Notes under the pieces: generated by a model
The model's input: the letters and a program-made list of their open reading frames with translations, nothing else
Database searches by the model: none
Told to the model about the DNA's origin: nothing
Part shown: in pieces, positions 9,529 through 19,218 of the stretch
Numbering within the stretch: the stretch's first letter is position 1
Layout of the letters: the number at the start of each line of letters is the position of its first letter
Position numbers and translations under genes: made by a program
NCBI GenBank assembly: GCA_019918135.1
Contig: WBZZ01003307.1
Location: 200,001 to 264,000 of the forward strand
From: Paulinella micropora
Lineage: Eukaryota > Cercozoa > Imbricatea > Euglyphida > Paulinellidae
Reading direction: 5' to 3'
DNA: 64,000 bases

Positions 9529-10011
9529 AGGAAGATTGTCTCTATCGACCCGGGGCTGAGAAACCTTGGAGTGGTAGTACTCACAAAAGACAACCGCACC
9601 AACGCCATCTCAGTCACCTACGCCAGCGTGCTGGACATTGCCCGACAGACGGACACTGACAGCTTCAAGACCAAGTCCCTGTTTGCAACGTTGAACGCCA
9701 TCGAGGAAGTGCACAACGCCGACATCGTAGTGGTCGAGGACCAAAATTTTGGGAGAGCGAACACAAACCCTGAAAACCTCTTGATTCAAGCGGCAGCCGG
9801 CACAACGATGCTGGCACTCGGTGCCAAGGAGCTACTTTTCTACCAGAGTTCATTCAAGTTCAGCTGCTTTTTTTCGCTTACGCCGACTATATCCGGACGA
9901 GTTAAAGGGAAATACAAAGTTCAGTCTAAAGTATTGGCACAAAACCTCGTGGAAAGTTTTAATGTAACTGGCGAGACTAAATGCCACAGAGTCAGATCAT
10001 CTGAGCAATGA
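9529..10011 (+). CDS. RuvC/A22-like Holliday-junction resolvase
   Basis: The frame opens with KIVSIDPGLRNLGVVVL, the RNase-H-fold strand with the first catalytic Asp and the DPGxRNxG signature of poxvirus A22 and RuvC-type resolvases. The second acidic position follows at DIVVVEDQNFGRANTNPENL, also in place, and an Ala-rich helix (AAAGTTMLALGAKELLF) comes next. The start is uncertain because no ATG precedes the conserved strand. The usual C-terminal acidic motif is not evident in this frame. The enzyme would resolve branched or concatemeric DNA before packaging, which suits an element carrying a packaging ATPase. Treat as a broken or imperfect copy. Confidence 0.75.
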   Translation, partial: RKIVSIDPGLRNLGVVVLTKDNRTNAISVTYASVLDIARQTDTDSFKTKSLFATLNAIEEVHNADIVVVEDQNFGRANTNPENLLIQAAAGTTMLALGAKELLFYQSSFKFSCFFSLTPTISGRVKGKYKVQSKVLAQNLVESFNVTGETKCHRVRSSEQ

Positions 10012-10035
10012 CTTCTCTGGCCATGTCCGCGCTCG

Positions 10036-10329
10036 TCAGAGGGACCGCACGAGGGCAGGGCGGCCAGCTGGTAGTGCGTCGCTCGCTGCCGATCCCTGTG
10101 CCGGCTGGGGTGCAGAGGAAGAAGGAGCAGGAGCAGCAGCCTTCTGTTGGTTCCATTTCGAGCTGATGTACGCCATGCGTTCCTTGTGTGCCATCGCCTT
10201 GACCTCGGGCGTGGCCATCTGCTCCTTGAAAAAAGTGTTGTAAGCGGACGGTGCGCGGGGCTTGCGTTCTTTCTTCTCCTTCTCAGGAGCAGCGGTTGCG
10301 TGTCCACAAGAAGCACAGCTGGAAGACAT
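10036..10329 (-). CDS. HMG-box / YABBY-like small DNA-binding protein
   Basis: The ORF is 97 codons and intact. A Cys motif (CASCGH) is followed by a basic stretch and then KKERKPRAPSAYNTFFKEQM, which is the start of an HMG or YABBY-type box (P-S-A-Y-N-x-F, then K, then a helix ending ISSKWNQQK). The remainder is Ala/Pro/Ser-rich and unstructured. Small HMG-like proteins of this type are found in several eukaryotic DNA viruses, where they bind and bend DNA. It lies directly before the capsid gene with its own A/T-rich promoter, so it may be a late virion or chromatin protein. Confidence 0.75.
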   Translation of the reverse strand: MSSSCASCGHATAAPEKEKKERKPRAPSAYNTFFKEQMATPEVKAMAHKERMAYISSKWNQQKAAAPAPSSSAPQPAQGSAASDALPAGRPALVRSL

Positions 10330-10392
10330 CTTTCTTTGGCTTTCGGTCCTTTGTTATAATAGAGCAACAAGAAGATTCTTTTTTTAATTAAA
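10330..10392 (-). promoter_or_regulatory. Promoter-like region of the HMG-like gene
   Basis: Read on the minus strand: TTTTAATTAAAAAAAGAA, then TCTTCTTGTTGC, then TATTATAAC and about 30 bases to the ATG. The CTTGT core followed within ten bases by an A/T box recurs before the capsid gene and several virion-type genes, which supports a shared (probably late) promoter. Confidence 0.5.
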
Positions 10393-10416
10393 AACGTAAC
10401 GTTATAATCTAGAATT

Positions 10417-12209
10417 TTAAACCGACGCCACCTCCAGGCTTCCTCCGGCCTCATGAAGGTACTTGAAGTACGCCGAATAGATCGTAACATCATACAAGCC
10501 CTCGATTACTCCGCGTCTGCCCGACACGGTGGCGGTGCAATGGTAGTGCTCGTTGACTTTCTCGGCCGTGGTCGTGTCCACCACTTTCATCGACAATCGC
10601 GTGAGATCTTCCGGATCGCAGATCAGCGGCTGGTCGTTGAGATCCTTATACGTGGCCACGACGTTCTGGGCGCTGGTAAAGTCCATGCTGTCGTTCGCGT
10701 GCTTGAACGAGAGCTTGACTCCCTTCTTGCGCAGGAACGAGCTGGCGGCCAGGGCCTTGTTGATGTTGGTCCACGCGGCCGTGCATTTGCCTGCGTAGCT
10801 GTTGGCGCCGCTCTTCGTCCATGCAGCCGTGTCGTCATCAAGGACCGCGGTAAGCACGACGGTGCCGTCGTACTTGATGTACAGCCTGGTGGTGTCCGTG
10901 TTCGCCCACGAGCCCAGCGTTGGCACCGTGAACGTAGCGGTCGTCGCTACCGGCGCGAGGCCTGTGTTGATCACCAGTCGCTCGCGGTTTCCGACAAAGG
11001 TCTTGTAGCCGTCCATCACGCCGTCTAACATGGCCTTGGGGTCATTGCTAAACGGGATCAGGTACACGCCGTTAGACTTCATGTAAGAGCTGCGCACTAG
11101 TTGTCCCATCGTCTCCTCGCGGAAAAAGCGCTCGTCGATCGGGTCCCTTCGCCCATCTGTGATCTGCCGTGCACATCTTCCAAGTCGATCGTCGTCGCAT
11201 CACCTAGCGCGTCGTGGGTCATCAAGCGCCCCGTGGTGTCGTACGTGTACTGCGGATAGTAGGTCGTGGCGTCTCCGTACGCGGTCTGGTCGCCTGATTT
11301 GCGGATGAAGACAAACAGCCCGCCTGAGTGGTGGGAGAATTGGTCCAGATCAATCGCCAACCGGTCGGATGCTTGATGCGCTGGGCGTAGGCCGTGTACT
11401 GCACAAAGTCGATCTATTTCTGCTCGGCGACCTTGCCCATCTTCTGCGGGCTCCTGCCCAGGCGCATCCCGTTCGGCAGCTGCGTGCAGCCCGTGATGAA
11501 GCGGATCTCGCTCAAGCTGGCGGTACAAGGCACGGCGGGCGCGGACTGGCCGTTGACTGCCGACTGGGCCGTCACAAAGTTGGAACCGCGCGGGTAGAAC
11601 CTAATCTCGAGATCGCCACGCAGCGTGCTCAAGTCCAAGTCCATGCCGCTCAACCAAGTGTGCACCAGCGGCAAGTAAAAGTACTGCTCGGCGTTGTGCT
11701 CCCACTGGCGGCCGCTGACTCTTGGGGCACATGTTGATCATGTCGGCAATCTGCTTGGGGCACATGTTGATCATGTCGGCAATCTGGTCAAGTGCCTCTT
11801 GTGGCAACGTATTGAGCACCAAGTGCATCATGTCGCCGTGGTAGCGCGCGATTTCAGTGCCAGTCAGGCGGTCGATGTACTCAATTCTTTCGAACCACAT
11901 AGTGGTAGGCAAAACACGCGAGTCGGTCGGCTGGCTTCCGCTGGTCGTGAACGTGACCTTGAAACGCAACGTCGCGTCATGGATCGCGCCGGCCTGGTTA
12001 TTCTCAAGGATAAAGCTAAAAAACGCGATGTTGCTCAGCGCCGAGGTCGCGGCGGCGGGCGCCATGACCGTTTGCGTCCAGCAAGGGCGCGCATTGATCG
12101 CACGGGCGTGCTCGGGATCAATCAAGATCTCCTGGCCGTTACGGGCACGCCTGTCAGTAGAGATTTTTTGCAGCTTCTGCGGAGGCACGACGACGGTGGC
12201 AGAAGACAT
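10417..12209 (-). pseudogene. Major capsid protein (double jelly roll)
   Basis: About 597 codons, the usual length of a double-jelly-roll MCP. The first domain begins MSSATVVVPPQKLQ, with SALSNIAFFSFILENNQAGA and LRFKVTF strands, then MWFERIEYIDRLTGTEIARY and the MHLVLNTLPQEA helix. The middle reads LPLVHTWLSGMDLDLSTLRG and DLEIRFYPRGSNF, the strand pair typical of Polinton-like and Yaravirus-like capsids. The second domain carries NGVYLIPFSNDPKA and GYKTFVGNRERLVINT, and ends VIEGLYDVTIYSAYFKYLHE. It would form the trimeric capsomers. The reading frame is broken as found. It is the strongest evidence that this stretch is a virus-like element. Confidence 0.85.
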
Positions 12210-12250
12210 TGATCGTATTATAATATTAAGCACAAAGAAGATTTTTTTTT
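12210..12250 (-). promoter_or_regulatory. Promoter-like region of the capsid gene
   Basis: On the minus strand: a run of nine A, then TCTTCTTTGTGC, then TTAATATTATAATACG, with the ATG about 15 bases further on. It shares its A-run, CTT-GTG core and A/T box with the regions before the HMG-like, small membrane and penton genes. Confidence 0.5.
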
Positions 12251-12586
12251 ATTTTTTCATGATCATCACGGCCCCGATCGCCGCGGCGCCGACCGCCAGC
12301 GGCAGCGCCAACGATTTGAGGCTGTCCTCGGCGTTGTCGCCTAGCTGCTTGGTGGTGTCCATCGCTTCTTTCGGAATGTCAGTCACCTTGTCGATCTGCT
12401 TGCCGATAAAGTTGCCGATGCCTTTAAAAGTCTGACCGATCTGGCGCAGGTTTTGCTTCGTTTTTTCTCTCTTCTCTTCTTTCTTCTTCTTGGCCGTTTG
12501 CTTGACTGTTTTGGCCTCGTCCTTGGCCTCCTTCTTGGCGACCTTCTTGGCCGTGTTCTTGTCGTGCCTCGCTCGCGCGCGCCCAT
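12249..12586 (-). CDS. Lysine-rich helical protein with a C-terminal membrane anchor
   Basis: A frame of about 110 codons runs here without an obvious in-frame ATG. It reads KKVAKKEAKDEAKTVKQTAK and continues as a long basic helix with KKKEEKREKTKQ, then an amphipathic part (IGQTFKGIGNFIGKQIDKV) and a closing hydrophobic segment LALPLAVGAAAIGAVMIMKK. The pattern suggests a tail-anchored or virion-internal DNA-condensing protein. It lies directly upstream of the capsid gene on the same strand, in a run of probable virion genes. No family is recognised. Confidence 0.55.
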
Positions 12587-12632
12587 CTTTCTTAATTTAA
12601 ATTTAGTGAGTCACGAAAATTAAATTTTTTAT

Positions 12633-13016
12633 TTAAAAGACAATGACTTGGCAGATGCGTTCCATGACTTGCGTAATTTGTCCCAGGAACTGAGCGTCCT
12701 TGGCCACATTCTGCTTGGACAGCAGTCTTTGCTGCAGCTGTTGCAGGGCGGGAGTCGGAGCACGAGCACTCGCGGCCAGCTCAAACCAGATGCCGGCTTC
12801 GCTCCGGACGTACGCGGGCAGCTTGCCGTCCTTGTAGGCAGGCAAAAAGAACTTTTCAACGGTCGCAACTTGTTGCTCAAGACCTAAGTTCCACTGCATC
12901 CGCAGGTCCTTGCTCTCGCCGGCAGACAGCAGCCCCCAGTTGTCCAGTACAGTCTCCAGGTCCGCAAAGAGCTTCTGCAGCGCTTGGCGCTTGGTAAGGC
13001 CGCCGGAGGATGTCAT
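12633..13016 (-). CDS. Small helical protein, function unknown
   Basis: An intact 127-codon frame from ATG. The sequence is mostly helical: TKRQALQKLFADLETVLDNW at the start, an aromatic middle (EKFFLPAYKDGKLPAYVRSE), and a C-terminal coiled stretch LQQLQQRLLSKQNVAK ending in VMERICQVIVF. It overlaps the 3' part of the frame of the upstream membrane-type gene, so the two are close-packed and perhaps coupled. No family is recognised; its position among virion-type genes suggests a structural or assembly role. Confidence 0.55.
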   Translation of the reverse strand: MTSSGGLTKRQALQKLFADLETVLDNWGLLSAGESKDLRMQWNLGLEQQVATVEKFFLPAYKDGKLPAYVRSEAGIWFELAASARAPTPALQQLQQRLLSKQNVAKDAQFLGQITQVMERICQVIVF

Positions 13017-13161
13017 CGAGCGTCACGTAGTGTGTGGGCAGCGGCTTGTCGAGGTCGCACGAGATCTTTGGATGACGAAAGAGTCGTTTGCAGCAGGTGA
13101 CCACGATGATAGCGGCTGTGACGATCAGGGCCCAGGCCAGCAGAGCTTCTTCCACTAGCAT
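12877..13161 (-). CDS. Small single-pass membrane protein
   Basis: The ATG start lies directly after a good promoter-like region. Residues 8-24 (LAWALIVTAAIIVVTCC) make one membrane helix, followed by basic KRLFRHPK and a DKPLPTHYVTLDDI segment. Only about the first 50 residues look like real protein; the rest of the open frame overlaps the next gene and is Gly/Ala/Arg-rich, so the true end may be earlier. Probably a small virion-membrane or entry-related protein. Confidence 0.5.
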   Translation of the reverse strand: MLVEEALLAWALIVTAAIIVVTCCKRLFRHPKISCDLDKPLPTHYVTLDDILRRPYQAPSAAEALCGPGDCTGQLGAAVCRREQGPADAVELRS

Positions 13162-13200
13162 GGTTCACTTTAAACTAGGCACACAAGATTCTTTTTTTGT
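13162..13200 (-). promoter_or_regulatory. Promoter-like region of the small membrane gene
   Basis: On the minus strand: AAAAAAAGAATCTTGTGTGC, then CTAGTTTAAAGTGAACC and ATG. This is the clearest copy of the element's recurring motif (A-run, AATCTTGTG core, TTTAAA box, start codon). Confidence 0.55.
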
Positions 13201-13665
13201 TTAGAAGCGGTACTGTCCTTGGCCCGCGGGGTTCAGGTAGTTTTCATAGAAATATTGGCTGAACACTTCCGAGAGTGCCCCGATCAAGAAAAGCTGTTTG
13301 ACAACGTCTCCGTCGCCTACTAGCCCAAACTGGCCGCTGCCCATGAGCTTGGGCAGCATAGCAAACAGCATGCCCCCACCAGCCACGTGCACGGCGAGGG
13401 AAGGGTAAGCGGCTAGCCGGCCTTCTTTCGTGCGGTTCAGCACGCGCGACTGGATTAAATCGATCGCAGTGGCAGTCAAGAAAGCCACCACCGCTAGCCC
13501 CTTGCTCTTTTCGACGACGACGCCGCTCAAGCCAGGGACAGCCGAGAGGCTGAAATAAGTGTTGCCGGGGATCACGACCGGGGCGGCCACGTAGGCAAAC
13601 GCGGCGGCCGTGCCGGACCGAGCAAAGTTTTCGAGAGAAAACAGGTCGCTCACCATTTCGGACAT
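13201..13665 (-). CDS. Multi-pass membrane protein, function unknown
   Basis: I take the ATG at 13,665 (MSEMVSDLFSLENFARSG), giving 154 codons; the frame upstream lies in the promoter-like A/T-rich region. Hydrophobic stretches are at residues about 17-32 (AAAFAYVAAPVVIPG), 55-75 (GLAVVAFLTATAIDLI), 90-110 (LAVHVAGGGMLFAMLP) and 125-140 (LFLIGALSEVFSQYF). The ends are polar, with an NPAGQGQYRF tail. It is probably a virion or assembly-membrane protein. The neighbours on both sides are on the same strand and share the promoter layout. Confidence 0.6.
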   Translation of the reverse strand: MSEMVSDLFSLENFARSGTAAAFAYVAAPVVIPGNTYFSLSAVPGLSGVVVEKSKGLAVVAFLTATAIDLIQSRVLNRTKEGRLAAYPSLAVHVAGGGMLFAMLPKLMGSGQFGLVGDGDVVKQLFLIGALSEVFSQYFYENYLNPAGQGQYRF

Positions 13666-13724
13666 TTTTCTTTTCGGAGAGATGTTTAATTGGCGCACAA
13701 CAAAATAATTTTTTTTTTATTGAT

Positions 13725-14386
13725 CTACTTCTCGGGCGCGGGTTCGTCCAGATTTGTAGCTTGGCTAGCTGGCTGTGCTACAAACATCATATTCTTGGCA
13801 TGAGTGATGGCGGCAGTCTGCGCCGTCAACAGAGCTAGCTCTGTCATAGGGTCCAGGCGCTGCAGCCCGATGCCCGCGCGCAGCTTGGCTCTTTCTAGCA
13901 AGAAACACCACCTGTCATTTCTAAAGCAGGCCTCGGTCGTGCCCGAGATTTGGTAACGCGACCGGCTCGCTACCAGATTTTCGAGGCACACGAGCCTTTG
14001 CTTGAGCACGGCATCCGCCAGCTCGCCAGACAGTTCGCCTTCCAGCACTTCCTCAACTTCGTCCAACAACAGCGGCAGCTTCTGTCTGGGCAGCCGCGCA
14101 GGGCTTTCGGGTCGCAGTTGATGTGCGCTTTTTTGAGCTTGGGCCCAATTAGGGCGCTGCGGCCATAAGCGCACAAGAGCCTGTAGTTCGGGTCATCGCG
14201 CAGCACTGGGTCTTGTGGTTCTGCTGACGACGACGGTGCGGCCAGGTGCCGTGCCAGGCTCGCTTGAGAAGGAGCGGCCGTCCTGCGTCGCTTGGTCGCC
14301 GGCTGTTTGACCTCGACGACCGGCGGCGGTGGAGGAGGGAGAAGTTCAGCGGTAGGCGGCTCGAGGTTAGCAAACGTATCGGTCAT
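13725..14386 (-). pseudogene. Unknown protein with a Pro-rich, basic N-terminus
   Basis: About 220 codons. The N-terminus (MTDTFANLEPPTAELLPPPP) is Pro-rich and is followed by a basic KRRRTAAPSQ patch that could be a nuclear localisation signal. The later part has a helical EVEEVLEGELSGELADAVLK and a segment CFRNDRWCFLLERAKLRAGI ending in LTAQTAAITHAKNMMFVAQP. The frame is not continuous as found. No family is recognised. It belongs to the same-strand run of probable late genes from 17.8 kb down to 10.4 kb. Confidence 0.5.
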
Positions 14387-14511
14387 CTAGGACCTCTTTT
14401 CTTTGCTCTTACGGCCGCAAGATTAAAATTTCTTTATCGCAAGATGTAGGCTGCATTTTCCTTGTGGATAGAGGTCCAGCCGCGCGCACAGAGCCGTTCT
14501 GGCGATCGAGC

Positions 14512-15024
14512 TTAGATACCGCGGATAGCCGCCCATTGCTGGTCTCTGATCTTGGCCGCTTGGTACTGTTCCACGAACGCCGAAACCTGCATGCAGCCCT
14601 CCCAGTTGTTCCCGTACGTTCTTCTGATTTCCGTCAGCCACGGCAGCATGTTGGCGTTGTTGTCTCCCCAGTCGGTAGGCGCGTTGCCGCCGGCGGCGCA
14701 GTTCTTTGTACGAAAGTCTTTTCCGTACACTTCCTCGATCTCATCGGGCATGCCGACGAGCAAAACAGCTCCTTTGTATCAAGGGGCCAACGAGTTCTGC
14801 GACAGGCGCTGGGCCACTTTCTGCATGTTTTTGAGAGACTCCCCCTCCGCCCCCTCGACTGTTATTCCTTTCAGGGCCAAGTAGATGATCGAGCTGGTAG
14901 CGAGCGAGTCGGTCTGGATGACCGGCCGGGTCTCGGTACCATGCTCGACCTGGTTGGCCTGGGCGGCGGCCGCCTTTTCCTCGCCGGTGTTGACTAGGGG
15001 CACGGTAGGGCCTCGGTTGCTCAT
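14512..15024 (-). pseudogene. Unknown small protein with a structured C-terminal part
   Basis: About 170 codons from MSNRGPTVPLVNTG. The first half has an Ala/Gln stretch and a helical TSSIIYLALKGITVEG segment; the second half begins MLVGMPDEIEEVYGKDFRTK and continues with GDNNANMLPWLTEIRRTYGN and a closing helix (VSAFVEQYQAAKIRDQQWAA). The frame is not continuous as found. The upstream A-run, TTCTTGCCGGG and TTTATAAATA match the element's promoter pattern. No family is recognised. Confidence 0.5.
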
Positions 15025-15065
15025 GGTCGTATTTATAAAGTCACCCGGCAAGAATTTTTTTTTAA

Positions 15066-15326
15066 TTACTTGCCGCCGCCAATCAGCTGCTGTTCGCAAC
15101 GAGCGGCCTGTTCAGGCGTCACTTCTAGCAAGATGGTGGCATCAGGAATGGCCGGCTGCTTGAAGACTTTGGGCACTTCGGCTACCGTAGTCTGCAGAAC
15201 TTCGATCGCTTTTTTTTCGGCGTCCTCTTGTTGTCGGCGTTTCTGCCCCGCTACGCGCGCCTGTTTTTCGTTGACTTTGCCCAGGGCCAGTGCCAAGGTC
15301 GGGTCGAAGAAGGCCAGGTGCTGCAT
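15066..15326 (-). CDS. Small helical protein, function unknown
   Basis: An intact 86-codon ORF from ATG. It reads MQHLAFFDPTLALALGKVNE, then a charged helix (KQARVAGQKRRQQEDAEKKA) and a mixed C-terminus (AIPDATILLEVTPEQAARCE). It starts about 15 bases after the likely end of the long coiled-coil gene on the same strand, so the two may be transcribed together. No family is recognised. Confidence 0.55.
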   Translation of the reverse strand: MQHLAFFDPTLALALGKVNEKQARVAGQKRRQQEDAEKKAIEVLQTTVAEVPKVFKQPAIPDATILLEVTPEQAARCEQQLIGGGK

Positions 15327-15341
15327 GTCTTTTTTTTATTG

Positions 15342-17833
15342 TCAGGGACCCGGTGTGATCAGCTGATTACTAACTTTTGGTTTTTTGCTTTGCTTGCGCC
15401 TGCCCTTTACGCTCGTGGCCTTCCCTTCTTCGATGGCTTTAACTGTATTCTTGCTGTTTTACTGCGCTGGTGTAGAACTGGCCTTTTGTTCCAGGCTGTG
15501 CCTTGTACTCGCCTTGTCTGCTTTGAGAGCCCCGACGCGGTCGGGCACAGGCGTCACGCCCGCTGTCCTCATGATCAGCGCCAGGTTCTTTCCGAAGACT
15601 TCCAGGTTCTGGTTATTGCCTATCTTCGAGAGGAGACTATACCGGCCTTTCAACTGTTCATGGAGTGCATCCTTCTTGTCTGGGTGTTTGAGATATTCCT
15701 GGACATACGGGGCAACGACCATCTGCGCGACAACAGGGACGTCCTGTGGCGGTGCAGTTGTAATAAACTGATGTAGCAGCTTGTAATTGAGACCGCGATC
15801 GCCCATATTATCGCAAGCCAACACGAGCTGGTTGCTGTTTTGGGCGGAGGAAGAAGGCGCCGTCTTGTTCTCCAGCTTGTCGTAGAGAACCAAGGCCGCC
15901 TTGTTCTTATCTTCTTCGGTGCTTGCCTTCTTGTACTCGCCGAGCATCCTGGCAGGGTACCCAATGAGTTTATTGACTTCGTCGATAAACGCTTTCCCCT
16001 TGGGCGTAGACGCGTCTGTGTTCAGGAGCTGTGTGTTCATGCCCGCAACGGCCTCCTTAGGCGTGGCAGCAGCCTTCATCGCTCGGCCGACGTAGTCCTT
16101 CACCAGCGCGCTGACCTGCTCGATGTTACTGGTATTGTTGATGCTGGCCGCGGGGATGCTGACAAGGGCCTGTGTCTGTGGCGGAACGGTACTTTTTTCG
16201 TCCGGCTCCGATACCATCGGGCTGTCTTCTTTTTCTTCTTCTTCTTCTTCTTTCTCCTCTTCTTCGGCGGGCGGCCAGCCGTCGTCCATGCCAATATCGC
16301 TGTCGTCGACTTCATCGCCCGGGTTTTCGAAGTCGTTGGCTCTCGTCCGCTTCAGTTGTTTCAGAATAGACTGGAGCTGCTCACGCACGTTCTCCGCGAG
16401 GTAACCGTCTTTGCCGCTCAGTTTGCGCGCCACTTGTTGCGCGACGCTGGTAAATCCGTCCTCTAACTCGACCGCGTTCTTAAGACAGAAATTCACGAGG
16501 CCGGCCACGTACGTCTCGGCCGCCGCCGTCAAGTCGTAGTATTCGTCTTCCTTTGAGAGCTTGTCGATGGTCTCCATCATCTTCTCCATCTCGAACCGGG
16601 CAAACTTGCGGCGGGTGTCTGGGGCCGAGCTGCTGCTGCTGCTGCTGCTGCCTGGCGGTGCCGTAGTAGCGCCACCCTCTATCGCCAGGGCGCTAGTGCT
16701 TCCATTTGGTGCCGCGGTCAAGGCAAACGCGATGTCTGCAATTTGTGACGCGGCCTGGCCCTTCTGTCCCTCCTTCCACATCTGAACAGAGTCTCTGATG
16801 GTGTTTTCGATGGCCTGGACCTGTTGGGCAGAGGATTGCTGGCTGCCGATGTACAGCTTGGCGGCCTCCGCGTTCTGTTGTGCCTGCTGGACGTTGTGCT
16901 GGTCTGTCGCCTGGCCTTGTGTTAACATGGTCTGGCGCTGGATATCCCCTACCCGCGCATGTGTCCCGAGCACTGCGTTCTGCTTCTCGCCCACGACCCT
17001 CGCGCCAGTCTCGGCCGCCCCGATGGCCAGCTGGCTGTTCGCACTGTTCTGGATCCAACCAACTCGGAGCTGCGCCTCGTTGTTGGCAGCGGCCGTGTCG
17101 GTCAGCACCAGGGCATCTTTCTGGGCACCCGTGATTGCCAGTGTCTTATTCTTGCCTTGTTCAACCGGTTAGCGGTAACCTCTCCGCCCGCTTTTATCAG
17201 TGCTATCCTCTCTGCGTGTTCCGCGTTCCTTTTTCGGAGGAGTGCCAGCTTATCTGATGATTCTTTCATCTTTTGGGCCGTCTCAGAAATAGCCCTGGCT
17301 TGTTGTTCCTCGCTCCTGATCTTCAGTTCGTTCTCCGCCTCGAATTGTTGTTGCTCTAGCTGCAGCCTTCTGAGCTTCATTTCCTCCTCGTGTTCCTTCT
17401 GTTTCGTTTCTTCGTATGCATCTTCTTGCTCTTGGTCAAACTTTGCCATGTCTAGCTTTCTCTTTTCTTCGTTGTTTTTTCTCCGTAGCTCCAGCTCTTG
17501 TTTTCGATGAGCCAGTTGTGTTTGTTCAGCCTGGATTTTGGTGGAACGGGGCTTCTCGGCCGACTTGGGCTGGACCGCCTGCAGCTGGTTTCCTTCGTGT
17601 GCCTCCGGTTCCGCCTCTTTCGCGTCCGCTGCTGGCGGCGCGTCCGCCATGAACGTGTCCTCGTTGTTGTTCTCTGGCAACTGCAGCGCCTCGGCGCCGT
17701 CGAATTTGTTTTCCGGTTTCGTACCAGGCTTGGCACCACCGCTGCCGCCTCCTTCAGGACCACCGTCGGGCTTGGCACCGCTCCCGCCGCCTCCTCCTTT
17801 ATCGACAGGAGCGCCGGGCTTAAACACTGCCAC
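15342..17833 (-). pseudogene. Long coiled-coil, Gln/Glu/Lys-rich protein (probable virion or tegument protein)
   Basis: A coding region of about 830 codons. The N-terminus is Gly/Pro-rich, then Pro/Glu/Lys-rich. Codons about 95-220 are a very long charged coiled coil (RKQELELRRKNNEEKRKLDM and LRRLQLEQQQFEAENELKIR). Next come a Gln/Ala-rich helical part, a Ser homopolymer, a Glu/Lys block, and a compact C-terminal domain containing NKLIGYPARMLGEYKKAS, LACDNMGDRGLNYKLLHQFI and EYLKHPDKKDALHEQLKGRY. The frame is not continuous as found. The start is unsure: no ATG is at the 5' end. It diverges from the ATPase gene across a 50-base A/T-rich gap. The size and layout fit a scaffold or internal virion protein. 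Confidence 0.6.
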
Positions 17834-17884
17834 GAAAATTAAAAAAAATATATTATTCTGCTTTCAATCTCTACTAAGGAAAAA
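17834..17884. promoter_or_regulatory. Divergent promoter region (coiled-coil gene / ATPase)
   Basis: A 50-base A/T-rich gap between divergent genes. On the plus strand it reads AAAATTAAAAAAAATATATT, then ATTCTGCTTTCAATCTC, then a purine-rich lead into the ATPase ATG at 17,885. Both genes must take their promoters from this stretch. Confidence 0.45.
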
Positions 17885-19168
17885 ATGCAGACTGTCGAGG
17901 GCCCGGTCGACCGGCTGCAGGAGCCGGAGCAGCAGCTGGGTGAGAAGACGATCGAAGAGAAAATACTTGAATATGTCGACAAGCAGAAAGACAAGGGCAG
18001 GAAAGGCAAGAAGAAGCAACAACAACAGGCAGAACAGCTGCAGCCGACCGAGTTCAAGCGGAACATCGAAGTTTTCTACCCGCGCGAAAAGGGAGCGGGG
18101 CAGCTGTTCGTGCTCGTCGGCAAATCAGAGCGCGGCAAAACGCACTTCCTGAAATGGCTCCTGTACAGCCTGTGCGCGCGCAAAAAGGACCCTTTCCAGT
18201 ACGGCTTAATTATGGTCCGCACGAAGTTCAAGAATTCGTTCAGTTTCCACTTTGCGAGCGAGCAGCACTGCAAGATCTACGAAGGTTTTAGGATGGACAT
18301 CTTGCAGAACTATGTAGAAAACCTCAAGAAGCGCTACCTGGAAAACAAACGTTTGGAGCCGTCGTTCATTGTGTTTGACGACCTGGTCGGCATCATCGAC
18401 TCGACCGACCGCTGGATGCAGAACCTTTTCGGCACGTACCGCCATTATAACATCCCGATCGTCATCGCGGTGCAGTACCTTACCGGCCGCAACTCAGTGA
18501 GTCCCATTATGCGCGAGCAAACGTCACATTGCATCGTGTTCAACTCGAAAGTGCAGCGCACCCTCAACAACTTGTGGGAAAACTACGGACAGCTCTTCCC
18601 GAAAAAGGAGTTCCTGGCTCACTTTGCTCAAGCGCCGGACGAGCGCCACGTCGGGACACGGCATGCTGCAATGGTTTACCACGAGCACATCGACCGGCTT
18701 GAGTTCAATTACATGTCCTGGCTCGCGCCCGCTTCGTTGCCGGACGGCGAAGTCATCCTCAGAGGGCCCGACCCGCCCAAGCAGCCGAGCCGCGCGGACA
18801 TCCAGAAACAAGAGAGACTGAAACAGCTGGCGTACCGCGCGCCGAGCTGGCTGCCGACTTCGCTCAAGGGGATGTCGCGCCAAGAGCGAGAAGTGATGCA
18901 ACGAATGCTCTTTTACGGCGACCGCGCGAGACAGCGCCTGAAAAAGGACGGGAAGACCATGGCCCAGCGAGACAAGGAGATCCTCAAGCGGCTGGACGAC
19001 CAAACCCGAGAGGCAGAGAAGCTGGCGGCGGAGCGGTTTGCACAACAGAACCAGATGATTACGCCGTTCAAGAACAAGTTCGTGTACACCAACGCGGGCA
19101 CGAAGGTCAAACCGCTCGCGCCTGTTATAGGTGGCGGGCCGCCCTCCGACGGTTACGACAGCTCTTAA
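17885..19168 (+). CDS. A32/FtsK-HerA-type DNA packaging ATPase
   Basis: The ORF is 427 codons with an ATG after an A/T-rich promoter. Walker A is GKSERGKTH at residues 79-87 and Walker B is FIVFDD at 161-166, followed by the sensor-like IVIAVQYLTGR at about 195-205. The first 60 residues are basic and Gln-rich; the last 130 are helical, basic and acidic in turn. This is the motor that pumps the genome into the capsid of Varidnaviria viruses, consistent with the MCP and penton genes on the other strand. It looks whole and is one of the few long uninterrupted genes of the element. The highly conserved core makes it the best phylogenetic marker here. Confidence 0.9.
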   Translation: MQTVEGPVDRLQEPEQQLGEKTIEEKILEYVDKQKDKGRKGKKKQQQQAEQLQPTEFKRNIEVFYPREKGAGQLFVLVGKSERGKTHFLKWLLYSLCARKKDPFQYGLIMVRTKFKNSFSFHFASEQHCKIYEGFRMDILQNYVENLKKRYLENKRLEPSFIVFDDLVGIIDSTDRWMQNLFGTYRHYNIPIVIAVQYLTGRNSVSPIMREQTSHCIVFNSKVQRTLNNLWENYGQLFPKKEFLAHFAQAPDERHVGTRHAAMVYHEHIDRLEFNYMSWLAPASLPDGEVILRGPDPPKQPSRADIQKQERLKQLAYRAPSWLPTSLKGMSRQEREVMQRMLFYGDRARQRLKKDGKTMAQRDKEILKRLDDQTREAEKLAAERFAQQNQMITPFKNKFVYTNAGTKVKPLAPVIGGGPPSDGYDSS

Positions 19169-19218
19169 TAATGCAAAAAAAACAAAAGTTCTCTCCCTTC
19201 CCATTAGCACAAAAGGGG

